Origin: Nautilus pompilius
Lineage: Eukaryota > Mollusca > Cephalopoda > Nautilida > Nautilidae
Direction: 5' to 3'
Assembly (NCBI GenBank): GCA_018389105.1
Contig: JACATO010001096.1
Span: 682,001 to 746,000 of the forward strand
DNA length: 64,000 nucleotides
The position numbers and the translations under genes were made by a program. Of the stretch, positions 1 to 11,147 are shown in pieces. Below the pieces are notes generated by a model. The model searched no databases. It was given only the letters and a program-made list of their open reading frames with translations, and had not been told where the DNA came from. Within the stretch, counting starts at the first letter, position 1; each line of letters opens with the position of its first letter.

Positions 1-2640
1 TTAGCCTCTGGTAACTAGACCATAGTACATCTGAAACTTTTATTGGCAGAAAGTTAAGAGTAAAGGAAATTCAAATTTAGTTAATTATGGAATTTGTTTT
101 CCCTGCTGCTAGCTGTCAGCAGAATTGAAATGTGCTGTATGGATATATGGTCATGTTGATTAAATATGTAATATTGATGATGTGCAGCAATGTTTGCCTT
201 CACTGGCAGTCGTTTTCTCTTAAGTAAAGTACTGATTAAAGCCAACCACTTATCTACTACAACAATAATTGCAGTAATGTTTTGAAATTTACTATGGACA
301 ACTTAAATTAAATCTCTTATTAATGGCTGACAGAAGATTTCAGAACTTGCAAACTCATGCAACAATTTTGACAGCTGAGTCAGTTGATCATCCTGTGCAC
401 CATCTTCCACAAAAGCGCCAGTTGTTTCTGTTTGTGAGTGTATTCAGTCACTTTCTCACAGAGACCTGCCCCTAAATTTAAAAAAGGAGGTTGATAACTA
501 TTTTCATTGACTGCATAATAATGTTGTAGACCATGTGCCCAGTAGTTCAGGTTACTTAAAAGTGGAGGGGTGTGGGCATGGGGTACTAACTACATGTTCA
601 TATTTCATAAACCTTTTGTAGTTTACATGCAGGTGCTTTGTTTACTGCAAATATCCTTTCTTGAAACTTGCTTCAACCAGTAACCATTATTTATATTGAC
701 TACAGACCTTACTCTGTTTGTTAACTGGACTGTCAACAAACAGATCGCTATAAACAGTTGATTTCCAATCATTAGTGTCAACTTTACCAGATGTCACAAT
801 AGTTTGTTCCTGGAAGTTTTTATGAATGTAGCTGTTAAACTGTAGTTTTGATTTTGTTAGCACACATCCAGATTTAATATTGAGAGATTTGTCCATTACA
901 TTTTTGTTTTCTTTATATATGTGGGACTATTGATATTTCACATTAAACAAAAAGACTATTATTCACATAGCATTTTTTATGCAGAAGGTTTTGCGTATTC
1001 TGATTATATTTACTGTAGTTATTACAAAATGTTAATACCTTGGTGTTCAGATTCATGTTTGTATTTTGTTCTTGTATGTTCACAGGCTGAAAAAATGATC
1101 TGCTTGTTCTGTCAGCTCATCTTTTGTTTCTTTCAATTATTTCTTTAGACTTTGACGGTAAAAGCAAGGTGTTTGTTTTAGGAGAGTACATGTCTGTTAT
1201 GATTAACAAAACTAATGAAAGGAAAATATCTCTGAACTTCCATTCACAATGTGAGGACTCTGGGTGTAAAATGTCTCTTTCCAAAATCTGTTTGAAGCGA
1301 ATGTGATTCACCAACAACTCTGGCATTTATTCCAACATTTAGGCATTTTGAAAGCTGTATGCTTTCTATTTTTAAACTTCACAGCTGCATTAATGCATGC
1401 CATTATTTGATGAACAGCATCAGCTATGGAAAGAAGATGCTGTGTGCAGTTTGTGTTTTTTTAACCAATAAATGGCTAAACCAACAAAGGTGTCTTACAC
1501 GATGTTCATGAAGTAAAATTCCATACCTCTTCCTCAATATTGATTTTTTTGTATGGTGAGAATTTTTTCTAGGTCCTGTAGCCTCAAACAGAAGACATCT
1601 AAAAACTCTTTTAAAAAAAGATACACATTGGAAATCGTTGTGATCTCATTGAGATCGTCATTCTACGTTCAATCTGTAGTGTTTAACTTGTACAAAATAA
1701 TGGCAAACGGTAAAAGGCCTGCAGGAAAATAGTGAGTGTTGGGAATGTTTTTTAAAATCTAATTAGTAAGATTCCAAGCAAGGCAGTTCTGTTTATATTC
1801 AGCTTACTGGAACGTGATTTAAAACTTATAAATAAAGGCTATTATTTGGTGAGTAATGACAATCAATGCTAAGATGGAACTAGTTAAAAGCTGCCATTTT
1901 CTTTTTTATGAAATAAATGATTAAATTGCTTTAACAAATTTTGACCTTCATACTAGTTTTGGTTTATTTAATTCATTAAAGGTATCAGCATTCTAACTGA
2001 TCAAATACCTAAAAAAAAAAACCTTAAATGTTTTCAAAATTTATGTCAGTTTAGTCGGGTTCTCATCTCCCCCCCCCTTCTCTTTTTGGCTTGGTTTTTG
2101 TGATGCTTGTTTTGTTTTCTTCCCAAGATTTATTATTTAATACATTAAAATTTTATTTTTTATCACATGCTGTATTTTCAGCAAAGTCCAAACTTTAATT
2201 AATGAGTATGAAGTTGTGGTATTTGGAGAATCATTCCAGTGGAAGATTTGGCTTCTTAGCCTGATATTGTGTGCTAAATGGCATTCAGTTGTAAGAAATG
2301 TGAAACTACTTAATTCTAATTCACAAAACCAAAAGTCTACAACTAAAAAGAAAACAAATATCTTAGAATATTTAGAACAATTTTTGTTTATTATCAAATC
2401 AGATTAAAGAAACAAAATAGAAGACTACAAGATGCTATAGGATCATTTATATGAATGTGTACACATGATAAGCATATGCAAATTAAATAATATCGGATAA
2501 GAAAAATAATAAGACAAGTTTGATTGTTAAGGATTCTTTGATTTAAAATTTGAAATCACTAGAGGGAGAGCACAATTTTCATGTCATTCATTGGAAATTT
2601 ATTACCTGAATTAGTTGCCATATGATTTAAGAAGGCAAAA
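1..2640. other. CELF intron, left part; no exon seen
   Basis: AT-rich and CpG-poor sequence upstream of the first recognisable CELF coding exon, so by inference intronic. I found no open frame with recognisable homology and no well-formed acceptor/donor pair enclosing a coding stretch. A 9-base C run lies at 2069-2077. Short ORFs of 60-86 codons occur on both strands and overlap each other, as expected by chance. Confidence 0.5.
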
Positions 2641-2644
2641 CTTT

Positions 2645-3010
2645 TCCAAACAAGTTGGGTTAATAATATCTCTGAAGAAAATTCCACTTCATAGTCAAAT
2701 GGTAAATGTAGGTTTCCTGTAAATGAAAATTAACACTGTCATATGTAAGAAGAGTATCAAGAGAGGAAAGTCGGACATCCTTCTCTAAAGTGAATTTTAA
2801 GCTATGATGATGTTTATTAAGCCAGTTTTTAAATTTATTAGTGGATGTAGCATATGTAGAAACAGTAAATGTGTCACTCATATGTCTGCATTTGTCCATA
2901 ATCACTTTGGTGTCCATTAAGTTTGCATGCTGGGTGCCTGAACAGTTCACAGATAAACACAAAGCTGACCCATTGACTATATATCAAGACCTGGTAGTGC
3001 GAATTCAGGC
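2645..3010 (-). mobile_element. Penelope-like reverse transcriptase relic
   Basis: Minus-strand reading across two frames gives pieces of a reverse transcriptase of the kind found in Penelope-like elements. Around 2698-2726 it reads FIYRKPTFT, matching the conserved YRKPTFT block. Just upstream on the minus strand, a stretch resembling the NKFLNWLN..HPSIKFT region reads TNKFKNWLNKHHHSLKFT in the 100-codon ORF 2660-2962. A further degraded part near 2950-2990 resembles the MGSPLGP block. Frameshifts and stops break the frame, so this is a dead fragment of the palm/thumb region with no endonuclease domain visible. It sits in a CELF intron, antisense to the gene. Family assignment is from motif memory; another YRKPT-type RT lineage is possible. 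Confidence 0.65.
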
Positions 3011-4704
3011 CAAAGGAGTTGGCTTTCTTTGTCATATCATCTTGACCACCAAAAGTAGATATATAGTTTGACTCACAACCCAAGCAATAAAAACAAACAT
3101 CATTTCTGCTGGTCCAAGAATTTTAGATTTTTTACCTGCAACCAAGAGTCTGTAGAGTGCAGTGGAGATTGTTGAGCAAAGGACATTCATTTAAGATTTT
3201 AGTCCAGACTTCGTTCCATCTGACTTTAATGTACAGTCAGAAGGGGCTTGTTGATGACAAACTGGTTACAGCAGCAGTCAAGAAAGTTTCTCTTTAGCTG
3301 AGTGCATGAGCCTACCTAATGCTGGCAAGGGTGTGCTTATGTCTGGGAACTCTCTATCTATCAGCAAAAATAAATTTGAAATAAACATCAATTTGCAAAG
3401 TAGAATTACCATAAACCCTGACTATATAATGAAATAAATAATTTACATACACATGGCACACAATGAGTCTGCAAAAAAAATGCTTATATAAAATATCACT
3501 CTTATAGATTAATAGACAGTTTAGTAAATTATTTTTTGTCATAGAATTGATACTATAAGTTAATATATAGCTTTTGTATGTTCTTTTTATCTTAACTTAA
3601 AATATGATAGGTCTACAAAATGTATTCTGTTAGCACCATGATAATTTGGAAAAAAAAATTAATTTTATGAATGGCCATCACATGGAAGACTGCAGCTTAC
3701 ACGTACTGGGGGCATTTAGCTGAATCCCAGTCAGGTACTGTTTTGGCCAGGTTTCACATGAAAATTCATGGTGGCTTAGTGTATGCAAGAGTTCACAAAA
3801 AGCAGTTAGGTTTTGTTTCCTCGTAATAAGTGGTGCTTGTTAATAACAGTTGCCATCACCCATCCAGGTAGGACTGTGGTTACTTGATGTTGTGCACGAG
3901 AGAACTTTGAAAATCAAGATGAACATATCTTCTGATCACTCTGACATTTTTTACATTTGAATCATGAATAAATGAGTCGTAGACAGCTCAGACGTGACGA
4001 AGGGATGTGAAAGCTCGTCAGCTGTGTAACCGCTGGGGAGTCGGTCATTTGTGAAAGCATTTCTCTGGAGATTATTTAATTTGGCAAGCGAGTGAGTGGG
4101 ATACATATTTCATTCCTTAAATAAGTTAAACAATTATTGAACTATAAAACAAAAAAAGAAAGAAAGACAGCTAGCTGCTTCCTTCTGCCTCCCTCTCTAC
4201 CCATTTTTATATTCCTATCTATTATTAAAGTTTTTTTTCACTTTTTATACCTTCTCCAAGAGATGACTGTCATGTTTTGGCTGAAAGTGAGAACCTTGGA
4301 TGAAGTATTTATACTTCCAGAAATAGGTCAGGGTGTTTTCTGATTTACTGAAAGAAAGTTAGTTAGTTAAAGCATTGTTTTGTTTTCTTGCCTGTCTCTG
4401 CTGCTGAAGTTAGATGTTTGCCAAATGGTTTGGTGACTTCTATGGTTTATATTCTACTTATTTTGTTCATCCCTTTTAATTAAAGCTGCTACTTTCACAC
4501 TTTTTTTAAAAGTACATTAACTATTTTTATAGCATTAAAACTCTGTGTACTTACAATAATACTTTGTTAAAAGATATTTTAATATAATCTGTTAGATCTG
4601 CAATAAATTTGATTTCACAGGACATCACAATTATCCTTCTCTTACCTCCAACACTTTTGTATTGCTGTTGATCAGCAGGTATTTTTGTGTAACGCACCTG
4701 CTTT
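3011..4704. other. CELF intron; nothing recognised
   Basis: AT-rich, CpG-poor sequence between the Penelope-like relic and the hAT MITE. The ORFs present (62-69 codons) resemble no protein I know. Further degraded parts of the Penelope-like element could lie at 3010-3250, but I cannot support them. Confidence 0.4.
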
Positions 4705-4712
4705 GTCTAATC

Positions 4713-4950
4713 CAGGGGTGGACTGCGCCCATAGCTACAAGGGGCCCACAGCTGCAAGAGATTCCCATATAAATTCTATTAAATGAATACTCCAATATAC
4801 TCCATATGCAGTCTGAGACAACTAATTTTTAAATTGACACCCCCAAACCGCCCTCCCTTTATCTGGTGCTTTGTAGCCTCTGACATCAGCACTAAGGGGC
4901 CCAGTGAACAGTTATGCCCGAGGGCCTATAATACTCTCAGTCCACCCCTG
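4713..4950. mobile_element. hAT-type MITE, 238 bp, with TSDs
   Basis: The element begins CAGGGGTGGACTG at 4713 and ends with the exact reverse complement at 4950, giving a 13-bp perfect terminal inverted repeat. It is flanked by identical 8-bp direct repeats GTCTAATC at 4705-4712 and 4951-4958. An 8-bp target-site duplication and CAGGGGTGG termini are hallmarks of the hAT superfamily. The 212-bp interior has no meaningful ORF, so it is a non-autonomous copy that depends on a transposase elsewhere. The intact duplication and TIRs indicate a fairly recent insertion into the CELF intron. Confidence 0.9.
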
Positions 4951-5124
4951 GTCTAATCTCTAACTTTCTTGATCTTTCAATTACAAAGCAATAATGCTAA
5001 TTTTAATATGGAAAAATGCATTGAAATGGCATTCAAGAATGTTTCTTTTTAAAGGTATGAGAATTTAAAGATTTTAAATACAGAGCTCTGCTGGAAGGTA
5101 ACGAACACTTAAGTAATTTTTACT

Positions 5125-6065
5125 GCGGCACGTATGTATACTTATGATACAAAATTGAAGAAAAACAAAATGAATATCTAGTAGTTCTACCATGTGCTGC
5201 GTGTTGTGGCATGAATGTTGTGAGAATTTGTATAGCATGATCCAAATTTTGCCAAAATTCAGTTAATGTTTTCTTTAGATCTCCACAGATGTGGGAGGTG
5301 GGCTTGTTTTCCACAAATGTCAATCATGGTGCTCCCAGATATGCTAATTTAGATTCATAAATACCCTGGGAAATACTCTCAGCCCTTTTTGTCTTTTCCA
5401 TGCAGTGATGGTTTTGGAGGTTGGCAGGTGGCACAGTCTTCTTGAAGCAAATGTGTCCTAAGCTGCAAAAGCTCTATTTTGAAAAGTGGCATAAGATGAT
5501 TAATGGATGTGTGAACAAAATTTGGACATATATTGATCAACACCAACTCAGTCTTTCCAGTATCCCAAATCGCTGGTCACCCAAGTACACTAAAAACACT
5601 TATGTTGAACTGTGTGCTGTATGCAGACCTCTCAGAATGCTTGACTGTTCTTTCTCTCTCCAGACACATTTGTCCATCCAACATGAACTGATGCTCATCA
5701 GAGAGCAGAACAGACATCCAAAATTTCATAGGTCAGTGTTTCATTTTCTGGTCTCATACAAAGCTGGACCTTTACACTGGCTTCCTTTTGTAAGTAATAT
5801 TTTTGCCAAGTCACATGCCTGTCCATTGTATCTCAATTTATGTAAATGATGTGGAGCTGTAAGTTACAACACACTAACAGTATTGGTGATATCTGCAAGC
5901 CTTATGCATGTATTGGACTTCAGTACGCAACAAGTGCTCTTAATCCATTCTGTTACCATTGATGGTCAGCTGCTCTTTCATTTAATTAATGAAAATTAGC
6001 AATGATGTTATACATTGTCCCATTTGTCTGTCCAGGATTCCATGCAGTCTGACTTTCACTTGTAA
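5125..6065 (-). pseudogene. Tc1/mariner transposase relic
   Basis: Read on the minus strand, this stretch preserves the order of a DDE transposase of the Tc1/mariner superfamily. The first catalytic block reads VLLSDEHQFMLDGQM (about 5664-5710), matching the usual VLFSDESRF signature. The second block reads LLQEDCATCQ (about 5418-5454), corresponding to FQQDNAPCH, with the Asp retained. Weak similarity to the C-terminal end continues to about 5125. Several stops and frameshifts interrupt the frame, so it is inactive. I could not identify terminal inverted repeats. The 142-codon plus-strand ORF at 5421-5849 is an antisense shadow of this relic. It lies in a CELF intron, antisense to the gene. 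Confidence 0.75.
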
Positions 6066-9000
6066 ATGGATATAAGTCCCAAATTTATGGGCATCTTTAA
6101 CATTCAACCAGCTGTCTATTGTCTTATATCAGACATGCTAGTTATAGCCTGTGGTGTTCATTTTATTCTGCCAGGGCTCTGTATTAAAAAAAAAAAAAAT
6201 TTAGTAAACTTCTTTACCTCATTTGTGGAATTTCTAAATATTTTTATGAACAAGAATTTTAAAAACAATCACCAGACAAAATAATTCTGGGAAGAAAAAG
6301 GTTTTGGTAATCTAAATGCTATCCAGAATTTTTTTCATTTTTCCTTAAAGTTACCAACTCAATCAGTTATATTTAACAATAATAGATCTGGCATTTACAG
6401 AATTTCTGTTCACAACAGGCACGTGTCTCCAGTTATTTAACTGCACTCCACACTGATGCTGCTACCCAGTTTATGTAGCATACTGACAATGTTACCTGCA
6501 AACGTAATACCGCAGTGAATTTTGTTGGCAGTGCTGTGGATAAAATTGTCTTCAGTTATTGTTAGTGCAGCTAACAGTGCTCTCTCTGGTCTTTGGATCT
6601 ACATGTATGTCTTGTCTGCATAGTTTTCAGTGTGTAAGTTTGCCAATCAATAATAATGTTTTAAAAAAAAAAAGAAGCTATTAAAGTATGAATTATTTTG
6701 TATGCATTAAATTTGTTTAATTATAATCTTATCTTTTCAATGATGAAGCTGGTTTCATATACTCAGTTTTGTAGTAAGCTGAAAAGGTTGAGTTCTTATG
6801 AATATAAAAGGGTTAACTGTTGTCTGCCATTAAAGGATTTTAGAAAGGCTGCATATGTCTAAGCATAAGCTTTGGAATGCTACCTTTGGGAAATTAGTAG
6901 TGATTACCATCAGTGACAGCTATCATGGCCTTGCATCTTGTGTAATTAATGACTGTGAAGCATCAAATCTCCTCTCTCTTTTTTTTGGAGACAAAGGTCT
7001 AATTGGTTGATTGATTGATTGCTTTGGACAGGGGAGTAGAAGTTTGGTGAAGGTCAAGGATTTAATCACAATGTCTTCTGCCAATTATACTTCTGTTCTT
7101 AAAGATACTGGCTGGCATGAATATGGAGCCTGGGTGATTGAACTCTTGTTTTCCAATAACAGGTTTTCTTATGACTTTACAGGATAGCTTGAGTAAGTGT
7201 ATTAGTATGAGACATTCTCCTCCTATAACTGACGTTACAGCATGTTCTCCTTTTTGCTCATTAAGTTTTATTTTTACAATATTTGATACTTGGTCCGCAA
7301 AAGAAGTATCTTTTGCAACAACTTAGTAACAATCTTTAAACCAATAGGTATAGCATGAATAAGTTAGGTTCCTTAAATTTGTGATGATGTTGTTGTTTTA
7401 ATTCCCAAAGAAAAAGCATGGCTAGTAGTGGTGGGTATTATGGAGAATTTCCCTGAGATATCTGCATCTAAATTTAGAGCTCTTAATTACCTAATGATTC
7501 TTATCTAAAACACATTTTTTTCTCTGCTCTTTGCACTACCTTCCATCTTTTTCTGTAGCTATACACGATTAGGTCATCACTGAAGATTCCACCTTATGAA
7601 GAAAAAGTCTGAAATTTAGTAGCACCTGAAACTCAAGTTTATTTATTATCTTACATAAATACATTAGTTGAAATTGTATGACTTGTCACTATAGAATTGT
7701 AGTATATGTACTTGATTAACCTAATCATAGTTTGCATAGATGTGGTGGCCTTACTGAACTCATTGACCGTTACTGGCAACATATCTCAAGTTTTGTGTTT
7801 TGTGGATGGGGCGGGTTCAAAGGTTATGTATGTGGAATATCAAGGTATCCATATTTGTAAAAAAAACTGATGTTGATTTTGTCTTTGTTTTCTCTCTAGT
7901 TTACATTGTTTTCTAGAGTGACAACTTGAATGATCTGTTACCATTTTTAGTGAGATTTTAATCTAAACAAAAAAACATTTCTTTTTTTTTAATTAGTTAA
8001 GATTAGAAAACTAAAAAATACCAAGTACTTCATAAGCATTTAACATAACATTACCTTTTGTTGTTGTAATGCAGACTAATTTCTGGCAAACAAAACCAGG
8101 AAGCGGAACTTTATATGTATAATTCTGAATAAATCTGACCAAATCTTGCTGTTTTAGATGCTTTTATTTGTGTAGTAATTAGCAATCCAGACAGTAAACA
8201 AGTGATTAAGTTGCCCTGTCTTCTCAGACAGTTTTAAGGAGGTTTCAAACTGCAGAGGGTTTCCACTGGTGTTGTAGGTAATCCACAGCAGCTTTTCCAA
8301 GTCACTGGTTGGGCTGCTGTTGCCTGGGAGTAGTAACCCAGCATGCCATTTAAAAGATGCTGTTGTTAAAGAAACATCTTTAAGCAAGCTAGAACACCGG
8401 GGAAAGGTCATCTGAGCAGTTTCTTCAGAACAAGTGTTGGAGGGGAGGTTCCACGAGGATTAGCAAAAGAAAAGGTATATTGCTACCAAAGTCAAATTAT
8501 CCAGCATCTCTGGAGGCAGCAACAGGAGTCCGTGATTTTAGGTGTGAAGCATTGACACCCTTTAATTTCAGCAAAAAAGAAAAGGGATTTTAGCTGATTA
8601 AAAATTATATGGACATCAAATGATTTAAGTTGCCTTTTCACTGTTGAGTGTTTAGGATGTAGTTTACGAGCCTAGCATTAAAATCGTGTGCTAAAAAAGG
8701 GTTCTTTTGTTGGTTTTTTTTTTAACTTATTTTTTTAAATTTTCCTTTAAATGAACTCTGTTAATTTTATTTGTTGAACAAATTGTACTAAAAGCTGCTG
8801 CCTCCATGCTTCTGGTGGGAGCCGTTTAGTTGGACTGTTCTAGCAGCTGTACTATCTGGTTTATAAAGGCGCACCTGGATGCAGTGATGGAAGCAAAGTT
8901 GGTTGTTATCCTTGTTTCATTGTAGGTGGCAGGGAGGGGTAATTCGTCTACTGAAGCGCATGCTGAGACAACTGGTCAAAACCTGAACGCCATTCACAGT

Positions 9001-10215
9001 ACAGGAATAGTCCGTTATCGTTGTCTCTGTTTACCTGCTTTTTAATAAACTATTGTTAGATCTGTGTGTCTGAATTGGAAAAAGATACTTTTTTTTAAAT
9101 TTAATTTCAATTAAGCAGCCAGGTTTTTTTTTTTTTTTGGTTTCTTGGAGAATTTCTATTCTCGAAAGTAAAAAAAGAAAATGTTTTTGTTGCTGCCTAC
9201 ACTTTCCATTAACTCGTGCGCCACAGCAGCTGATCGAAAAGCTCTTGTTTTTGTTTTTCTAAAGAAAATTTAAGGCATGGTTTTTGTAACTACTTTTATC
9301 TTGATCTCGATAGAATGAGGTACCATAATCAAATGCTGTCAAACAGCAATTTAGCCATGATGTTACATTGAAAAGGTGGACTGAATTTTCAACTCAAGTT
9401 TTTGTCGCTCCAGCCTGGATTCCTGTGATGCCAGTGTGTACAGTTTTTGTCTGGCAATGCCTTGCTCTTTCTGTGCGTGTCTGTGGACTAATAGGAAACC
9501 TAACCCTGGTTGTGTACACCCAGGACTGTTCAGGTTGTCTTTAGTAGAATATTTTATTGCACCATGGAATTTACCAGGCTTCCTTTTTCTTCCTTCCTTT
9601 TCCTGTCTGCCTGGCAGCTTCCTGTATTATTTTCAGTCTGAATCTCTAGAGATTCTCTTTGTGGGTTGTTATATAAAATAGTTCTCTGTTCATGTGTTTA
9701 TTGAATAGCTAGAAAAATGTGCATGTGACTGACAGGTGAGCACAATAGCTGCACAATCCTAGTAATTACAAAGTCAGTAGTTTGATTAGTAATAAAATAA
9801 AGTTAAAATATTTAATGTCAGAAATGGAAGATGTTCTTATCTGACTTTTGCGTTTTTTAAAATCCCTCCCCAATGTGGTCTGCACTGTTGCCATTCCTAA
9901 TATAGGTGAAAGTTTAAGAAACGTATATCCTTCAACAACAGTTATACTGTATATATTTTTTTATAATTAAACTGCAGAATTTGTGCACAGTTACTCAGGT
10001 CACTTATAAATAATAAATAATCTCTTCTTTCTGCTACTATTTTACTTTACAACATAGAAGGCTGTGTCTCTCAGTATCATCAGTGAACACTGTTTGTTTT
10101 GTGAAATGAAAAGTTAGTATGCCCAAAGCTTAAGCAAAAAATGGAAGTTAAGTTATTTATTAGCGCTAACTTTGTCCAGTACAGGAACTAATGGTTCTGC
10201 GCTCTGTTTTCACAG
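6066..10215. other. CELF intron preceding the 87-bp exon
   Basis: AT-rich, CpG-poor intronic sequence ending in a pyrimidine-rich tract and the CAG acceptor at 10213-10215. It has poly-A and poly-T runs and a short (GATT)n stretch near 7005-7020. No additional coding exon, RNA gene or intact transposon was recognised. The ORFs at 8154-8411 (-) and 9436-9681 (+) match nothing I know. Confidence 0.5.
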
Positions 10216-10302
10216 CTTCATTTCCCAATGCATTCAACAGTCAGACGGCTCAGCAGCTGCAGCATGCTGCTGCTAATTCTCCTGCTGGAAAACAAACTGA
10301 AG
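10216..10302 (+). CDS. CELF: CELF exon: Gln/Ala-rich linker before RRM3
   Basis: Third-from-last coding exon of a CELF (CUGBP Elav-like) RNA-binding protein, which acts in alternative splicing in the nucleus and in mRNA stability and translation in the cytoplasm. The 87-bp exon lies between a TTTTCACAG acceptor and a G|GTAAGT donor, enters in phase 1 and leaves in phase 1. It encodes a low-complexity linker reading SFPNAFNSQTAQQLQHAAAN and then SPAGKQTEG. In the family this segment lies in the variable divergent domain between RRM2 and RRM3. Because the exon is symmetrical, skipping it would keep the frame, so it could be an alternative cassette; this is inference. RRM1, RRM2 and most of the linker lie upstream of the window. 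Homology rests on the linker joining in frame to the highly conserved RRM3 exons. Confidence 0.88.
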
Positions 10303-11003
10303 GTAAGTTGTTTGTGTCTTAATGTACGAATCTCTCGAGGGATCTTCAAATTTCATTCATCATAGTTAAGAAAATTTTTAAATGAGAGTGCAGTGTGAAT
10401 GCTGGTCAGGCAGCATAATTATCGTGTCTGTGTCTTTTTTCTTTAACATATGCATCATCTTGATATCTGGGAAATAAGCAGAGAAAGGTGGTTACTTGGA
10501 TTGCTGGTACAGCAGTGAAGTGGACACATGATGGAACAAATTTAGGTGGGAGGGTGGGCAACAACCATTTTATTTATACATTGTACTAATGGAAACTGAA
10601 CTTTGGAGGAGATGTCAAGAAAATCCGAGTGGAATTGTGAGCTGAGAGAGAGAGAAGACAAATGACTGAGGATTGCTCTGGCCATTCTGATCTAAATAGC
10701 AGTGTGTATTTCGCTCGTGTGCGTGCAGTCAGCCCTGGGAGGGGGGGGGTTGTTGTGAAAATGTTTGTACATTTCTTTCTCATTAGAAGCACAAACATTA
10801 AAAATGGATTTAATTTTATCTGAGATTTTTTCTCAAATTTTTTAGCTATTATTTTCATTTCTTTAGTTGTTTTCTTTGAGCTTTGTGTGCTGTGAAAGAC
10901 AAGTTTGTTCAATGCTGCACGGCTGAGGATGGATGGATGGATGTCCTGGCTGTTGGATTTGTCTTTGCCTGAAACTTTTTACCTTTTTTGTGTTTTATTA
11001 CAG
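10303..11003 (+). other. CELF: CELF intron, 701 bp
   Basis: GT-AG intron (donor GTAAGT at 10303, acceptor ATTACAG ending 11003) splitting a Gly codon (G|GC). It contains a 9-base G run at 10741-10749 and a short (GGAT)n stretch near 10927-10943. The minus-strand 108-codon ORF 10586-10912 is not recognised and is probably chance. Confidence 0.85.
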
Positions 11004-11147
11004 GCCCTGACGGAGCTAACCTGTTTATTTATCACTTGCCGCAGGAGTTCAGCGATCATGACCTCATGCAAACATTTATGCCATTTGGAAATGTGATCTC
11101 TGCAAAAGTTTTCATTGATAAGCAAACAAATCTCAGCAAGTGCTTTG
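11004..11147 (+). CDS. CELF: CELF exon: first part of RRM3 (144 bp)
   Basis: Encodes the N-terminal two thirds of the third RNA-recognition motif of CELF. The RNP2 motif reads LFIYHL, followed by [19 protein letters not shown] and then the near-invariant [18 protein letters not shown]. The third RRM contributes to recognition of GU-rich RNA. The exon is 144 bp, phase 1 to phase 1, with acceptor ATTACAG and donor TTTG|GTAGGT; as I recall, vertebrate CELF1/2 genes have a matching 144-nt exon. Together with the next exon it rebuilds the RNP1 octamer KCFGFVSY, whose Gly codon is split by the intron. The wording ([16 protein letters not shown]) is CELF1/2-like. Family assignment is firm; the exact paralogue is not. 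Confidence 0.97.

Noticed and set aside
5421..5849. 142-codon plus-strand ORF
   Set aside because: It is antisense to a Tc1/mariner transposase relic whose catalytic blocks are readable on the other strand.
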